Part shown: positions 32,146 through 43,757 of the stretch, in pieces
Numbering within the stretch: the stretch's first letter is position 1
Layout of the letters: each line of letters opens with the position of its first letter
Source: Littorina saxatilis
Lineage: Eukaryota; Mollusca; Gastropoda; Littorinimorpha; Littorinidae
Length of the DNA stretch: 64,000 bases
Direction: 5' to 3'
Assembly: GCF_037325665.1 (NCBI RefSeq)
Contig: NC_090253.1
Coordinates: 8,396,427-8,460,426, forward strand
The notes under the pieces: generated by a model
The model's database searches: none
What the model was told of the DNA's origin: nothing
What the model saw: only the letters and a program-made list of their open reading frames with translations
Translations under genes and position numbers: made by a program

Positions 32146-32981
32146 GTAAAAACTTGCCAGTTAGCTTTCACTTTCGCGTGGGTGTGGGGGTAATAAGGTC
32201 CGATCCCCTTGAAAAATGCGTATAAAGCACACGTATGCACACAACATGTTCGAAATCGTACAACTTCAGTCCACGGTGGGATTCAAGTTCTGCAGGTGTT
32301 AACATTTCTGTGACAGTTGGGTGGAAGATACAGTGTGGATTTGTATGTGGTGGAATTGAATCATTTCAGTCGCAACAAGATTTCTGCGCGTGTTGAAATT
32401 CTAATCAATTTGGAAGGTTAAGACCGAATGTGAAAGTGTATGTCGGTGATAGAGACGGGTGATAATTATACATGCCATACATTTTTGTGACTGAACAAGA
32501 AGCGAAAAGTTTTACGAGAAGAAACCCTGGCTGCCATTGCTTTAGCAGGTCGGAATTTGTGGCGAAGAAGAACAGAGAAACACTGATTTAAACTTGAAGC
32601 AAGGTAAACAAACAAAGAAAACATAAATAAATAAACCCACCGGACATTCTGTATGAGGTAAGACGGTGCGAATATAATTGTGATTTCTTGAAAAATGACG
32701 AATTCCTAAGTCTACATTGCGGAGATTTCTTTTTTTTAATTTTTTTTTTTAATTCTCTTTTTGTGATTTTTTTTGATTTTTTTTTTAATTTTTTTTATTT
32801 TTACATGTATATGCTATACATTGCAGGACATCACCTAAACAAAGGGACAGAAAAATACAACAGAAAAACACTTGAACAATTACAACATACATGGGGTGGG
32901 AGGATGGGTGGGGGAGGGGGGGATGTTCAGGGCTTGGTGGTCGCAGTATCAAAAGGATTTAAGAAAGAAAAAACCTAAGGG

Positions 32982-34239
32982 TTACATCAAAACATGCATA
33001 TACAGGCGCCAATCCTTGTAAAATGTATCTACTGTATTATTCACAACTGCGTTATACTTTTCACAATTAAATCTTTGCTTAAAATTTCTACTAAATGTTT
33101 GAAAATAAGGGGTCTTTTTGTTCATTTTGGAAATATATACGTGGTGTTTGGCACAGATTACTAACACATCAAAAGCTTTATCGGTGACTACATTGTTCGC
33201 AACTCCAAGAAGAACCAGTTCTTTAGACAGTTTTAAATTGTCACAATGGGTGCAGTTCGCCTTTAGCCAATTTACAAATTCTATCCAAAAAGTCTGCACT
33301 TTATCACACTCCCAAAACATATGTAAAAGGGTTTCTTCATTTCTACCGCAAAATGTACACAATGACGTATCCACAATTTTTCGCAAAAATAGAAACCGTT
33401 CTGTGGGCAAAATTATGTACAATAATCGGTACTGGAACCATCTCAGACGAGTGTCTTTTGTTGTTTTAAAAACATGTTGAAAAATAGCCTTCTTATCTAA
33501 CAAACAGTCTAAAGATTCAGACCATTTTTCGATACATTTTGGGACCGTAACATGTTCAATCAGTTTTTTGTAAATAAGTTGTGTCTTACCTTACAAATAC
33601 ATTTCCACACAATAGGCTCTGTCATAATAAAATGTTTATCAAATTCTACGCCGATTTTTCTCTGATTTTTTTAACAGCCTGGATTACACCTTGATACAAT
33701 ACCAAATCTCCTCGCACATTTGGATATTTAACTTTAAACGCATTATAGGATAAGTATCCATTTTGTCCCAAAATATGACCAATCTGAGCAATTCCATTGT
33801 CAATCCAGTTTTGAATGTACACTGTCTTTTTATCTCTGCTAATATTAACATTATAATGTAAACATTCTGATACAAAATCGTTAAAGGTTGTAGGGTCACA
33901 TTTTCCATGTAGTTTCTTATAATGTTTAAAAACATCGGTCCAAAACGGGTTTTCCATTCTCTGCATCAAAACATTTGCAAACTCCTCTCCTCTCATATTA
34001 ATTGTTATAACAGATGGACATGCTTTAAACAATAATCTTGATATTAATCCCGTAAGACCAACAACTCTTTTTAACCAAACAATTTTTAGATATGACAGAA
34101 AACATTTCACGTCAACCATCTTTAATCCTCCATCTTCATAGGATTGGGTGACCGTAGTTCTTTTAATTTTATCTCTTTTTCCATCCCAAAGAAATTTGAA
34201 AAAAATATTATTTAACTCCATCATAAACTGTTCGTCTGG
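32982..34239 (-). CDS. L1/Tx1-like LINE C-terminal part
   Basis: The first half (34,224-33,646) reads NNIFFKFLWDGKRDKIKR and EDGGLKMVDVKCF, the post-RT region typical of L1/Tx1. The second half (33,503-32,982) has the C-terminal CTFCGRNEETLLHMFWECD motif (C-x2-C ... H-x4-C). A frame break lies between the two halves, near 33,590. Confidence 0.75.
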
Positions 34240-34251
34240 ATCAGGTAAATT

Positions 34252-34556
34252 ACCGGCACGGTTGGCCTAGTGGTAAGGCGTCCGCCCCGTGATCGGGAGG
34301 TCGTGGGTTCGAACCCCGGCCGGGTCATACCTAAGACTTTAAAATTGGCAATCTAGTGGCTGCTCCGCCTGGCGTCTGGCATTATGGGGTTAGTGCAAGG
34401 ACTGGTTGGTCCGGTGTCAGAATAATGTGACTGGGTGAGACATGAAGCCTGTGCTGCGACTTCTGTCTTGTGTGTGGCGCACGTTATACGTCAAAGCAGC
34501 ACCGCCCTGATATGGCTCTTCGTGGTCGGCTGGGCGTTAAGCAAACCAATCAAAAA
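34252..34556 (+). mobile_element. SINE-A, tRNA-headed, full-length copy
   Basis: A 305-bp element: tRNA-like head with A box (TGGCCTAGTGG) and B box (GGTTCGAACCC), a body with GTGGCTGCTCCGCCTGGCG, and the end TGGGCGTTAAGCAAAC. Exact 12-bp target-site duplication ATCAGGTAAATT (34,240-34,251 and 34,557-34,568). Inserted into the L1/Tx1-like LINE. The head is a pol III promoter, not a functional tRNA gene. Confidence 0.92.
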
Positions 34557-34568
34557 ATCAGGTAAATT

Positions 34569-35093
34569 CGTAAACAAATGTGTCAATTTGGAAATAGCCA
34601 AGGTTTTTAGAACTGTTATTTTACCAAAAGGTGTCATGTTCCTTCTGGTCCATGAATTCAGAAGTTTTTGAATTTCCTTTAACTTATTTCTATAGTTAAG
34701 AAAAACAACCTCGGATACATTTACTGAAAAAATAACACCAAGTGCTTTAAAGTTATCCGGGTTCCAGGTAAAATTCATATCAGGCAAAAATCTTCTTTTG
34801 CACAACTTTAAAGGTCCTGACCAAACTACAAATGTTTTATCATAATTCATTCTCAGACCTGATAGTGATGCAAAATGTTTTAACACTTTTATACTTTCGC
34901 AAAATGATTGCTCTGTACCATCAAGGAAGGGTTGAAAACGACGTTAAACACCAAATAAAGAAAGAAAGAAAGAATGTACCATCAAGAAACAGACTGGTAT
35001 CATCGGCGAATTGTGACAATAAAATATTTTCGCCAAGAATATTCATACCACAAATATTTTTGTTCTGGCGTACCATAAGAGACAATATTTCGG
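34569..35093 (-). CDS. L1/Tx1-like RT, central fragment (FADD box)
   Basis: This part continues beyond the SINE with ENILLSQFADDTSLFLDGT, the catalytic Asp-Asp box. It is broken by a 49-bp SINE tail (34,926-34,974), then resumes LKHFASLSGLRMNYDKT and LGVIFSVNV up to FTNLPD, where the SINE at 34,252-34,556 cuts it. Confidence 0.8.
34926..34974 (+). mobile_element. SINE-B tail, severely 5'-truncated
   Basis: The 49-bp copy (GTTGAAAACGACGTTAAACA then a GAAA-rich tail) has an exact 12-bp duplication TGTACCATCAAG (34,914-34,925 and 34,975-34,986). Inserted in the L1/Tx1-like LINE. Confidence 0.85.
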
Positions 35094-35105
35094 CACAAAT
35101 CAAAA

Positions 35106-35416
35106 CCGGCACGGTTGGCCTAGTGGTAAGGCGTCCGCCCCGTGATCGGGAGGTCGTGGGTTCGAACCCCGGCCGGGTCATACCGAAGACTTAAAAATTG
35201 GCAATCTAGTGGCTGCTCCGCCTGGCGTCTGGCATTATGGGGTTAGTGCTAGGACTGGTTGGTCCGGTGTCAGAATAATGTGACTGAGTGAGACATGAAG
35301 CCTGTGCTGCGACTTCAGTCTTGTGTGTGGCGCACGTTATATGTCAAAGCAGCACCGCCCTGATATGGCCCTTCGTGGTCGACTGGGCGTTAAGCAAACA
35401 AACAAAACAAAACAAA
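35106..35416 (+). mobile_element. SINE-A, tRNA-headed, second full-length copy
   Basis: Nearly identical to 34,252-34,556, with an (AAAC)n tail. Exact 12-bp duplication CACAAATCAAAA (35,094-35,105 and 35,417-35,428). It interrupts the LINE between RT blocks. Confidence 0.92.
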
Positions 35417-36227
35417 CACAAATCAAAAATAAATAAGGTGACAGCGGATCCCCTTGCCGGGTGCCTCGACCTACATTAAACCATGCTGAATACCGACCAT
35501 TAACTGAAACACAGGACTTAATTTTGCAATAAAAAGTAAAAATCCATCGTTTCATGTCATTTCCAAAGTTGAATTTGCTCAAAGATTTTTCAATAAATGA
35601 CCAGGCAACACTGTCGAAAGCCTTTTCAAAGTCGACCATCAAAAGTAGGCCAGGTATATTATGTTTATTTGAGTAGAACAGGGTATCATATATTAATCTG
35701 ACGTTTTCGCCAATATATCTTCTTTTCAAGAAGCCTTTTTGGTCATCATGAATCAAATTTGGCAAAACACGTTTAAACCGTTCTGCAATGCACGTTGATG
35801 CAATCTTATAAACCGTATTGAACAGAGTAATTGGTCTGCAATTTTTCAAAGGTGTTTTATTTTTTCCTTCCTTTGGAATACATACTATAACGCCCTGTCT
35901 CTGAGTCACCGACATTTCTCCTTTCTCAAATCCACAATGTATAGATCCCAACATAAACTTTCCTAAGTCGGAATAGAAAAACTTGAAGAATTCCGCAGTG
36001 TACCCATCTGATCCTGGGCTTTTGTCGTTGTTTAATTTTTTCACAGCTTTGAGTAGCTCACATTGAGTAAGTCTACCTTCCAATTGTTTACTCTCAGCAT
36101 CTGTTAACACAGATTGCCGAGATTTCAGTAATACTGTGGTGCGTGTTTTCCGTTCGGATAAAAAAAATCGACTTCTTAGAAAGGTGAGTGTTGAGTTAGA
36201 ACAGTTTGCGCTTTTCGCTGATGTCAT
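35417..36227 (-). CDS. L1/Tx1-like RT, N-terminal fragment
   Basis: The frame contains LNNDKSPGSDGYTAEFFKFF, VIVCIPKEGKNKTPLKNCRP, LLMVDFEKAFDSVAWSFIE and RGTRQGDPLSPYLF: fingers and palm of an L1/Tx1-type reverse transcriptase. It is cut after SPYLF by the SINE at 35,106-35,416; any codons read on are SINE sequence. Confidence 0.85.
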
Positions 36228-36233
36228 TTACGG

Positions 36234-36677
36234 GAATCTTCAACTTTAGTGTGTTAAATTCATAGCTGAGAATCCAGTGGCATTCTTTAATAAATTTTGA
36301 TACAAGTCCCTGTAATCAAGCCAAAGAACATTATTTTGTCGTGAAATTAATTAAGGGACTGAGCTCCAAATTTAAGCATAATTAATTAATTAATTTGGTT
36401 GTTTGATCGACGAGAATGCCGCGAGAATGGCTACGTTTTCAACCAAGGGACATCACTAAGGCACCTGGAGTTGCCTCCCCTGTCGCCGCTTGGGATAATT
36501 CCTTCTCTGATGCATGTAAACTTAATTTATTCCGAGCATTCGTACAGTTCATTCCGTGACTCCAAAGGGATCTAAAATGACTTGTTATGCTTACAAGTGC
36601 AGGTTCTGCAAATTTGGAAGCTTAAATGCCTCTGAATTCTGAGCTATGAATTTAACACACTAAAGTTCAAGATTACC
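36234..36677. mobile_element. MITE-like element with ~50-bp terminal inverted repeats
   Basis: Left (36,234-36,285) and right (36,625-36,677) ends are inverted copies sharing AACTTTAGTGTGTTAAATTC. The interior (about 340 bp) has no coding capacity. Target duplication is not resolved, so the superfamily is unknown. It sits at the 5' border of the L1/Tx1-like LINE. Confidence 0.6.
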
Positions 36678-36778
36678 TAATTTAATTTCCACGTTGAAGG
36701 TGGCGGGTTTTTTTCTGTCAAAGGATATGATCGGTTTGTAGTCTTTCAATGCCTCTCTCTGGTGATTGGCTGAATGCG

Positions 36779-37100
36779 TGATTCATTCATTCATTCATTC
36801 ATTCATTCATTCATTCATTCATTCATCCATTCTTTCATTCATTTGTTCATTCATTCTTTCATCCATTCATTCATTCACTCTTTCATTCTTTCACCCATTC
36901 ATTCATTCATTCTTTCATCCATTCATTCATTCTTTCATCCATTCATTCTTTCATCCATTCATTCATTCTTATATTCATTCAATTATTTATTCATTCTTTA
37001 ATTCATTCTTTCATCCATTCATTCATTCTTATATTCATTCAATTATTTATTCATTCTTTAATTAATTCTTTCATCCATTCATCCTTTCATTCATTAAATT
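36779..37100. repeat. (ATTC)n tetranucleotide array
   Basis: About 320 bp of imperfect ATTC repeats. The Phe-Ile-His-Ser frames across it are artefacts. Confidence 0.95.
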
Positions 37101-39215
37101 ATTCATTTATTCGTTTTTCCGAACTCGTTCTTTTCTTTCTTTCTGTCCTTATTCGTTAACAGAAAAACAACGTAGTTCATGTGTTTTTGTGGTGGAGAGT
37201 GGATGGTGTGTGTGTATCGGGCGGGGAGGGGGGGGGGCGCATTTTGGTGGATGGGTGAATGTGAGTTCTTTTTTTTTCTTTCTCTCTGAATGTGACAGTA
37301 TTTAACTTTTGAATGGATCACCACTCTCAAAAATACAAAAAAGCTCGCAAAACGACCTTTGTATATGGGTCGTTCTACAAAGCTGTGTACCACTAGAGGG
37401 TCATGACTTTAGAGATAGATTGCGGAATGTTACCCTTGCTTCTCAACTATAATAAGGATCAGCTGACTGCAAACTGATCAAAGAGATAACGTTAATAAAA
37501 TAAAGGAGATCGTCTGGTGGGTTAGAGTTTTTTATGAAAGAAAACATAGAAAATGGCGTCAAAAATGGTGCCAGAATTGGGACTTACTTAGAGTTTGTTT
37601 TGTTTTTTCCGTGTGGTTGCCAATGAAATGCGAGCATGAAACCACAGACATACATCTTTATTACCTATTCAGTGCCCCATATGGCTTTTTGACCAATCAG
37701 CACCGATTCTAGGTGACCCTCTAAATGTTATAACGTTCAGGCAGGGACCCTTTTTGTTTATCAAGCTAAAAATTAACAAGACAAAGTAAAAAGTTTAAAT
37801 GAACAATATCAGCCTGATTTATTCCAAAGAATAAACAATTTAAATGCTGTCAGATAATACTCTTTTTATCTTAAAAAAAATACCGAAAAGCAAGTTTTGT
37901 CGGTGGGTGCTTTACGGAACACCAAGGCACCAAGCAAGAAGTAATCTTATAGAAACTCGCTTCGTTTCTCTTTCAAATCTGGGAACATTGAGTAAACGAG
38001 GCAAATCAAAAACTTTGATGAACGGTTTTTTTACAAAATGAGCTGAGTTTCTGGGAGAATTAACAGAGAGCTTGCTCGTGTGCGTGCGTCCGTGTGCGTG
38101 CGTCCGTGTGCGTGCGTCCGTGTGTGTGTGTGTGTGTCTGTCTGTCTGTGTGTGTCCGTGCGTCCGTGTGTGTATAGAACGAGAGTCTTTATCCGCACGC
38201 AAATGGGTCATTTGAATCGATCCGGGTCTTTTTGTTATGGATTGCTTTGCTTTGTTTTTCTTTGATTGCCGCTAATGTGAGCTACTGGTTGATGTTCGAT
38301 GCATCATATTTTTTTCTTTTCTTTTTTTCTTTTCACTGGCCCTCCTCTTTTTTTTCTTCTTTTTTTTTCTTCTTCTTTTTTTGGGTGTGTGTGAATTAGG
38401 GTCTTCCCTTGCATCAGTTTAGATCAAGCAGATCAACTTCTTCAGCACGATGTTTTTCATCCTACAGTGTATTTTAAGCTTTGTATCTGTTGTTTTTATG
38501 GTGGTTTTTTTTGGGGGGGGGGGTGGCTTTGGTTTGGAAGGGGAAGGGGGTTGAGGGGGGGTTGTTGTTAAAGTTTGTCATTTTCGCATCAAACTTTAAA
38601 CTTTTTAAACATTTGTTACTGCTTCAAGAATTTACTCATCAACATTGTTGTGATGATTTCTCTTCTCCAGCCACAAGATTAACTGATTGATTGATGGATT
38701 GATTATTTGATTGATTGGTTAATGTATTGATGATTGAATTGGTTGATTATTTGATTGATTGCTAGATTGATTTATGAAATATTCTTAACTTAATTGATTG
38801 ATTATTTGATTGAGCTATTCTCTTTTTATTAACTATTTCAGTTATTGTATTATCTATTGGGAAATCATAAATTATTTAAAACTTTTACAGCTTACCATGA
38901 AGCAGAGGGACAAAGAAACAAGCTGCTTTTTTTCTCTTATTCGTTAATTACTCTCAGGGAGTGCTAACAATAGAAATTTAGCAACGGAACAATTTCAAGC
39001 ACATTGATTTACAGATTGCCAGCCATGTTTTTGAAATGCCGTTAAACAGAGAGAAACCAACCCAGCTGAACGTGTCCCCAGAGGTATCCCAGAGAAAATG
39101 TGTCTAATGGCTGTCCTTATAATTGAGCATTCAAGATGTCCTTGCAAAGTGTTTTTACCGAAATTCAGTGCCAAAGCTTCGTGCAGCGAGATTCGCGAAG
39201 TCAACTTCGCCCTAA
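37101..39215. other. Non-coding stretch with simple repeats
   Basis: Contains G-rich tracts (37,219-37,238; 38,509-38,524), (GTGCGTCC)n near 38,080-38,130, T-rich runs near 38,310-38,380 and degenerate (GATT)n at 38,680-38,815. No convincing gene. Confidence 0.5.
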
Positions 39216-39218
39216 TAA

Positions 39219-39459
39219 GGCCAACAAAAAAAATAGTCTGTTTACGGTAACCCGACCGACCCTATTTTTTTCGCGCGACCCTAGACTTTTTTGGGGCATT
39301 TGGGGGGAGAAAAAAAAGAAAAAAAAATGTTGGGGTTTTTTTGCAAAATAACGTAAAAATATGGTTTTTTGGAAAGAAAAAAAAATAAAAAAATCCCGAC
39401 CTACCGACCCTATTTTTTGGGCCTATGTTACCGTAAACAGACCTTTTTTTTTTTGTGCC
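39219..39459. mobile_element. PIF/Harbinger-type MITE, second member
   Basis: A 241-bp element with ends GGCC...GTCTGTTTACGGTAAC and the inverted GTTACCGTAAACAGAC...GTGCC. TAA target duplication (39,216-39,218 and 39,460-39,462). It shares the subterminal TTACGGTAAC and the GACC(T/G)ACCCTATTTTT module with 17,269-17,556. Confidence 0.75.
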
Positions 39460-39848
39460 TAATATCAGGCTTTAGGGTTAACTGATGTTTTCTACGATTA
39501 AAGTATTCGCGGGGAATTTGGACTGGTTCTGGCCTGACAGTTTATCAGGATTGTCTTACAATGTCATTTTCTGACGAACCAGGCGATGTTTGATGATGAG
39601 GCTTGCTATAGTTCATCTAAATGCTTGTTATTTTCTCAAGTACCAGGAAATTGGTTTCGCATAACGTCCACTCTTGTCGTCCATTTATTCAGGGCGCTTT
39701 TGTCCCTTTGTTTCTTATATGTTTGATGTGCTATCTTGTAGTATTGATAGCAACTTGAAGAGTATTGCACTGCTTACCTGTCCAAGCCCGCATTAACTGC
39801 ACACTTTGTTCTCTCTGTCACAGTTTTAATACGGGTGTATAGTTTTCA

Positions 39849-39867
39849 CTCTGTCTGTCTGTCTGCC

Positions 39868-39916
<49 letters not shown>

Positions 39917-39935
39917 GTCTATCTGTCTGTCTGTC
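39849..39935. repeat. (CTGT)n microsatellite
   Basis: About 85 bp of CTGT units with minor interruptions. Confidence 0.95.
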
Positions 39936-40828
39936 AAACTTAGATTAGATCTCTGAAACTGAAGTTTAGTGTGTAGCTTGGAATTGGGGTACATACGGTC
40001 CTTGCGAAAAAAAAGATTCCTACCTGTAGTAAAAGAGGAAATATGAGCTTAATACTTGTTACTTGTACTGATAATGTTGTTGTTTTTCTTTCAGGGTGGA
40101 CATCACCAGAAAGTCAAAGAACAAAAAAAAACAATACCAACAGCTGGCGAGGACCACAATCAGCATACTGGAAAGAGCAACGTCACAGTGTTCATTATTA
40201 GCAGCACGTGAAACCCAAAGGCTTACTGATTGGATTCAAGTGCAACCTGAAGGCTTACTGACTTCAATCAGTGAAACAGACCACACTTCTAACTGAGGCA
40301 GATACTAAGAGAGAACAGGGAATAACTATTGCTCACCGTGCAAGATCACTGATTTCAAGTCAATACAGCACAGCGAAGACAATTGGCAAGCGACTTCGTT
40401 CTTAATGAAAGTAAAACATGACATTTCTAAGCAACAGAATTGATGACATAGGGATCGTCACTGCAAACTACAAACGCAACTAGAACCAAAGTTTGATACC
40501 ATTAAGCAAAAACGTTGATGACATATATATGTGAAAAGTTAACTGAAAACGACACCCACAAAAGTACCAAAAAAAATTAAGTAGACCTAAATATTAACAG
40601 CATTAAGCCGAAACAAATGATAAGATGAAGGCCGTCAGCTGCAAACAACACCAAAGAAATCTTTATGCCTAATCCGGGATCTGACAAATAAATAAAATCT
40701 GGACTATATATCAGTGACTCGCTTCAAGACGGACCTTTCGCCAGGAAAGAGGCATTTGACCTTTGAAAATAAAGACGTGAAGCAGCAAGGTAAAGTGTGT
40801 TAAGTAACATAAAGCCAAAGCTCGTAGC

Positions 40829-41345
40829 ACAATAAAGCCAAAGCTCCTAGCGGAATAAAAACCAAAGATCCTAGCGGAATAAAGCCAAAGCTCCTAGCGG
40901 AATAAAGCCAAAGCTCCTAGCGGAATAAAACCAAAGCTCCTAGCGGAATAAAACCAAAGCTCCTAGCGGAATAAAGCCAAAGATCCTAGCGGAATAAAAC
41001 CAAAGCTCCTAGCGGAATAAAGCCAAAGATCCTAGCGGAATAAAGCCAAAGATCCTCGTGGAATAAAGCCAAAGATTCTAGCGGAATAAAGCCAAAGCTC
41101 CTCGTGGAATAAAGCCAAAGCTCCTAGTAGAATAAAGCCAAAGCTCCTAGAGGAATAAAGCCAAAGCTCCTAGCATATAAAGCCAAAGCTCCACACGGAA
41201 TGAAGCCTAAGCTCCACACGGAATAAAGCCAAAGCTCCTCGTGGAATAAAGCCAAAGCTCCTAGCGGAATAAAGCCAAAGCTCCTAGTAGATAAAGCCAA
41301 AGCTCCTAGCAGATAAAGCCAAAGCTCCACACGGAATAAAGCCAA
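40829..41345 (+). repeat. 23-bp minisatellite (AATAAAGCC AAAGCTCCTAG CGG)
   Basis: About 22 variable units. Most contain AATAAA on the plus strand. The unit is related to the start of the 42-bp unit next door. Confidence 0.9.
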
Positions 41346-42868
41346 AACTCTACGCGGACCAAAGCTCAAACTTCTGAATAAAGTCAAAACTCTACGCGGA
41401 CCAAAGCTCAAACTTCTGAATAAAGTCAAAACTCTACGCGGACCAAAGCTCAAACTTCTGAATAAAGCCAAAACTCTACGCGGACCAAAGCTCAAACTTC
41501 TGAATAAAGCCAAAACTCTACGCGGACCAAAGCTCAAACTTCTGAATAAAGCCAAAACTCTACGCGGACCAAAGCTCAAACTTCTGAATAAAGTCAAAAC
41601 TCTACGCGGACCAAAGCTCAAACTTCTGAATAAAGCCAAAACTCTACGCGGACCAAAGCTCAAACTTCTGAATAAAGCCAAAACTCTACGCGGACCAAAG
41701 CTCAAACTTCTGAAAAAAAGTCAAAACTCTACGCGGACCAAAGCTCAAACTTCTGAATAAAGTCAAAACTCTACGCGGACCAAAGCTCAAACTTCTGAAT
41801 TAAGCCAAAACTCTACGCGGACCAAAGCTCAAACTTCTGAATAAAGCCAAAACTCTACGCGAACCAAAGCTCAAACTTCTGAATAAAGTCAAAACTCTAC
41901 GCGGACCAAAGCTCAAACTTCTGAATTAAGCCAAAACTCTACGCGGACCAAAGCTCAAACTTCTGAATAAAGCCAAAACTCTACGCGGACCAAAGCTCAA
42001 ACTTCTGAATAAAGTCAAAACTCTACGCGGACCAAAGCTCAAACTTCTGAATAAATCCAAAACTCTACGTGGACCAAAGCTCAAACTTCTGAATAAAGCC
42101 AAAACTCTACGCGGACCAAAGCTCAAACTTCTGAATAAAGCCAAAACTCTACGCGGACCAAAGCTCAAACTTCTGAATAAAGTCAAAACTCTACGCGGAC
42201 CAAAGCTCAAACTTCTGAATAAAGTCAAAACTCTACGCGGACCAAAGCTCAAACTTCTGAATAAAGCCAAAACTCTACGCGGACCAAAGCTCAAACTTCT
42301 GAATAAAGCCAAAACTCTACGCGGACCAAAGCTCAAACTTCTGAATAAAGCCAAAACTCTACGCGGACCAAAGCTCAAACTTCTGAAAAAAGTCAAAACT
42401 CTACGCGGACCAAAGCTCAAACTTCTGAATAAAGTCAAAACTCTACGCGGACCAAAGCTCAAACTTCTGAATAAAGCCAAAACTCTACGCGGACCAAAGC
42501 TCAAACTTCTGAATAAAGCCAAAACTCTACGCGGACCAAAGCTCAAACTTCTGAATAAAGTCAAAACTCTACGCGGACCAAAGCTCAAACTTCTGAATTA
42601 AGCCAAAACTCTACGCGGACCAAAGCTCAAACTTCTGAATAAAGCCAAAACTCTACGCGGACCAAAGCTCAAACTTCTGAATAAAGCCAAAACTCTACGC
42701 GGACCAAAGCTCAAACTTCTGAATTAAGCCAAAACTCTACGCGAACCAAAGCTCAAACTTCTGAATAAAGCCAAAACTCTACGCGGACCAAAGCTCAAAC
42801 TTCTGAATTAAGCCAAAACTCTACGCGGACCAAAGCTCAAACTTCTGAATAAAGCCAAAACTCTACAC
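41336..42868 (+). repeat. 42-bp minisatellite, ~36 units
   Basis: Very homogeneous units containing AAAGCCAAAACTCTACGCGG and ACCAAAGCTCAAACTTCTGA. Most unit junctions create CTGAATAAAG, a canonical poly(A) hexamer. Because 42 is a multiple of three, a repetitive minus-strand frame (SFGPRRVLALFRSL) stays open; that is not evidence of a gene. Confidence 0.95.
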
Positions 42869-43275
42869 TTTGCAAAGCCAATTCTTCACGCGAAATAAAA
42901 TCGCAACGAAGACTCCCTACCACCAACCTATCCAGACCAAAGACGGGGCACCGTCCAAGACAGTGCCAGTGTTAGTTCAATACTGCCAGACGGGAACACA
43001 CATTTCACACTTCCACCTGATTCACAACAACTACAGGCTAAAGGCGATAGGTGGTAAAAAAAAAAAAGAAAACTTGACAAACGAGGAATCAAAACAGCAA
43101 GTGGAATTAATAACCGAAGGCGGACATTGACAGCTTTAGATCTCGTGGAAATAAAAGCGCTGACAGGCAGATGATTACCAGTAGCGCACGGTACGAGGGC
43201 ATTGAAGCTATTAGAACAAGCAACACGAAGTCAAAGGGATTAACAGGCTAACACCAAGGGACAAGAGAAAACCAG

Positions 43276-43455
43276 GTTCAAGCAAAACGCAAACATTCGC
43301 AGTTATCAGAACAAACGTTACGAAATTGAAGGAATTAAAACGCTAACAGCAACGGACAAAACCAAACTGTAGGTACGAGCAAAACGCGAACATTTGCAGT
43401 TATCAGAACAGGCGTTGCGAAGTCAAAGGGATTGATACGCTAACAGCAAGAGACA
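43276..43455 (+). repeat. Diverged ~101-bp tandem repeats
   Basis: AGCAAAACGC(A/G)AACATT recurs at 43,278 and 43,379, followed by GCAGTTATCAGAACA and CGCTAACAGCAA. Loosely repeated also near 43,210. Confidence 0.6.
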
Positions 43456-43757
43456 CAGCAAGTGGAGGTGCAGGTTAATACGCGCTGCACGTGTCATCAA
43501 TTGTGACAGACACGAAGCCAGTGAAACAAGGACAGTCACAACCAAAGACGAACAGCGAAAAGTGAAGTAAGAACAACTGCGCCGTAAGCAACATATAACC
43601 GCATACAACGAAACCATGACGGGTTGCAAGAGAAGACTGACTACCCGAAACCAGAACAGCGCTAAAGCAAGATAAAAGCAACACTTGAGACCGCAACAGT
43701 TGCAACCGAAGGCTATTCTGCAACAACTCAAACAAGAACAACGTTGAACAAGAAGAG

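Larger units (their letters stand above)
32725..36230 (-). mobile_element. L1/Tx1-like LINE, interrupted by three SINEs
   Basis: Minus-strand RT fragments run from 36,227 to 32,982, followed by a 3' UTR and an A-rich tail with an AATAAA-like word (32,727-32,803). The endonuclease is missing at the 5' side. Three SINEs with clean target-site duplications lie inside it (34,252-34,556; 34,926-34,974; 35,106-35,416). Small frame breaks elsewhere show it is dead. Confidence 0.8.

Noticed and set aside
34252-34330. tRNA gene with good A and B boxes (also at 35,106)
   Set aside because: It is the head of SINE-A: followed by the SINE body and tail and bracketed by target-site duplications.
34435-34671. 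Recurring short frame MRHEACAATSVLCVAHV (also at 35,288 and 56,714)
   Set aside because: It is SINE-A body sequence, not a gene family.
36766-37065. Phe-Ile-His-Ser repeat protein
   Set aside because: Translation of the (ATTC)n array.
41124-42588. Minus-strand open frames of 193 and 220 codons with SFGPRRVLALFRSL repeats
   Set aside because: They are the 42-bp minisatellite read in a frame that stays open because 42 is a multiple of three; the repeat also runs past them without a gene-like context.
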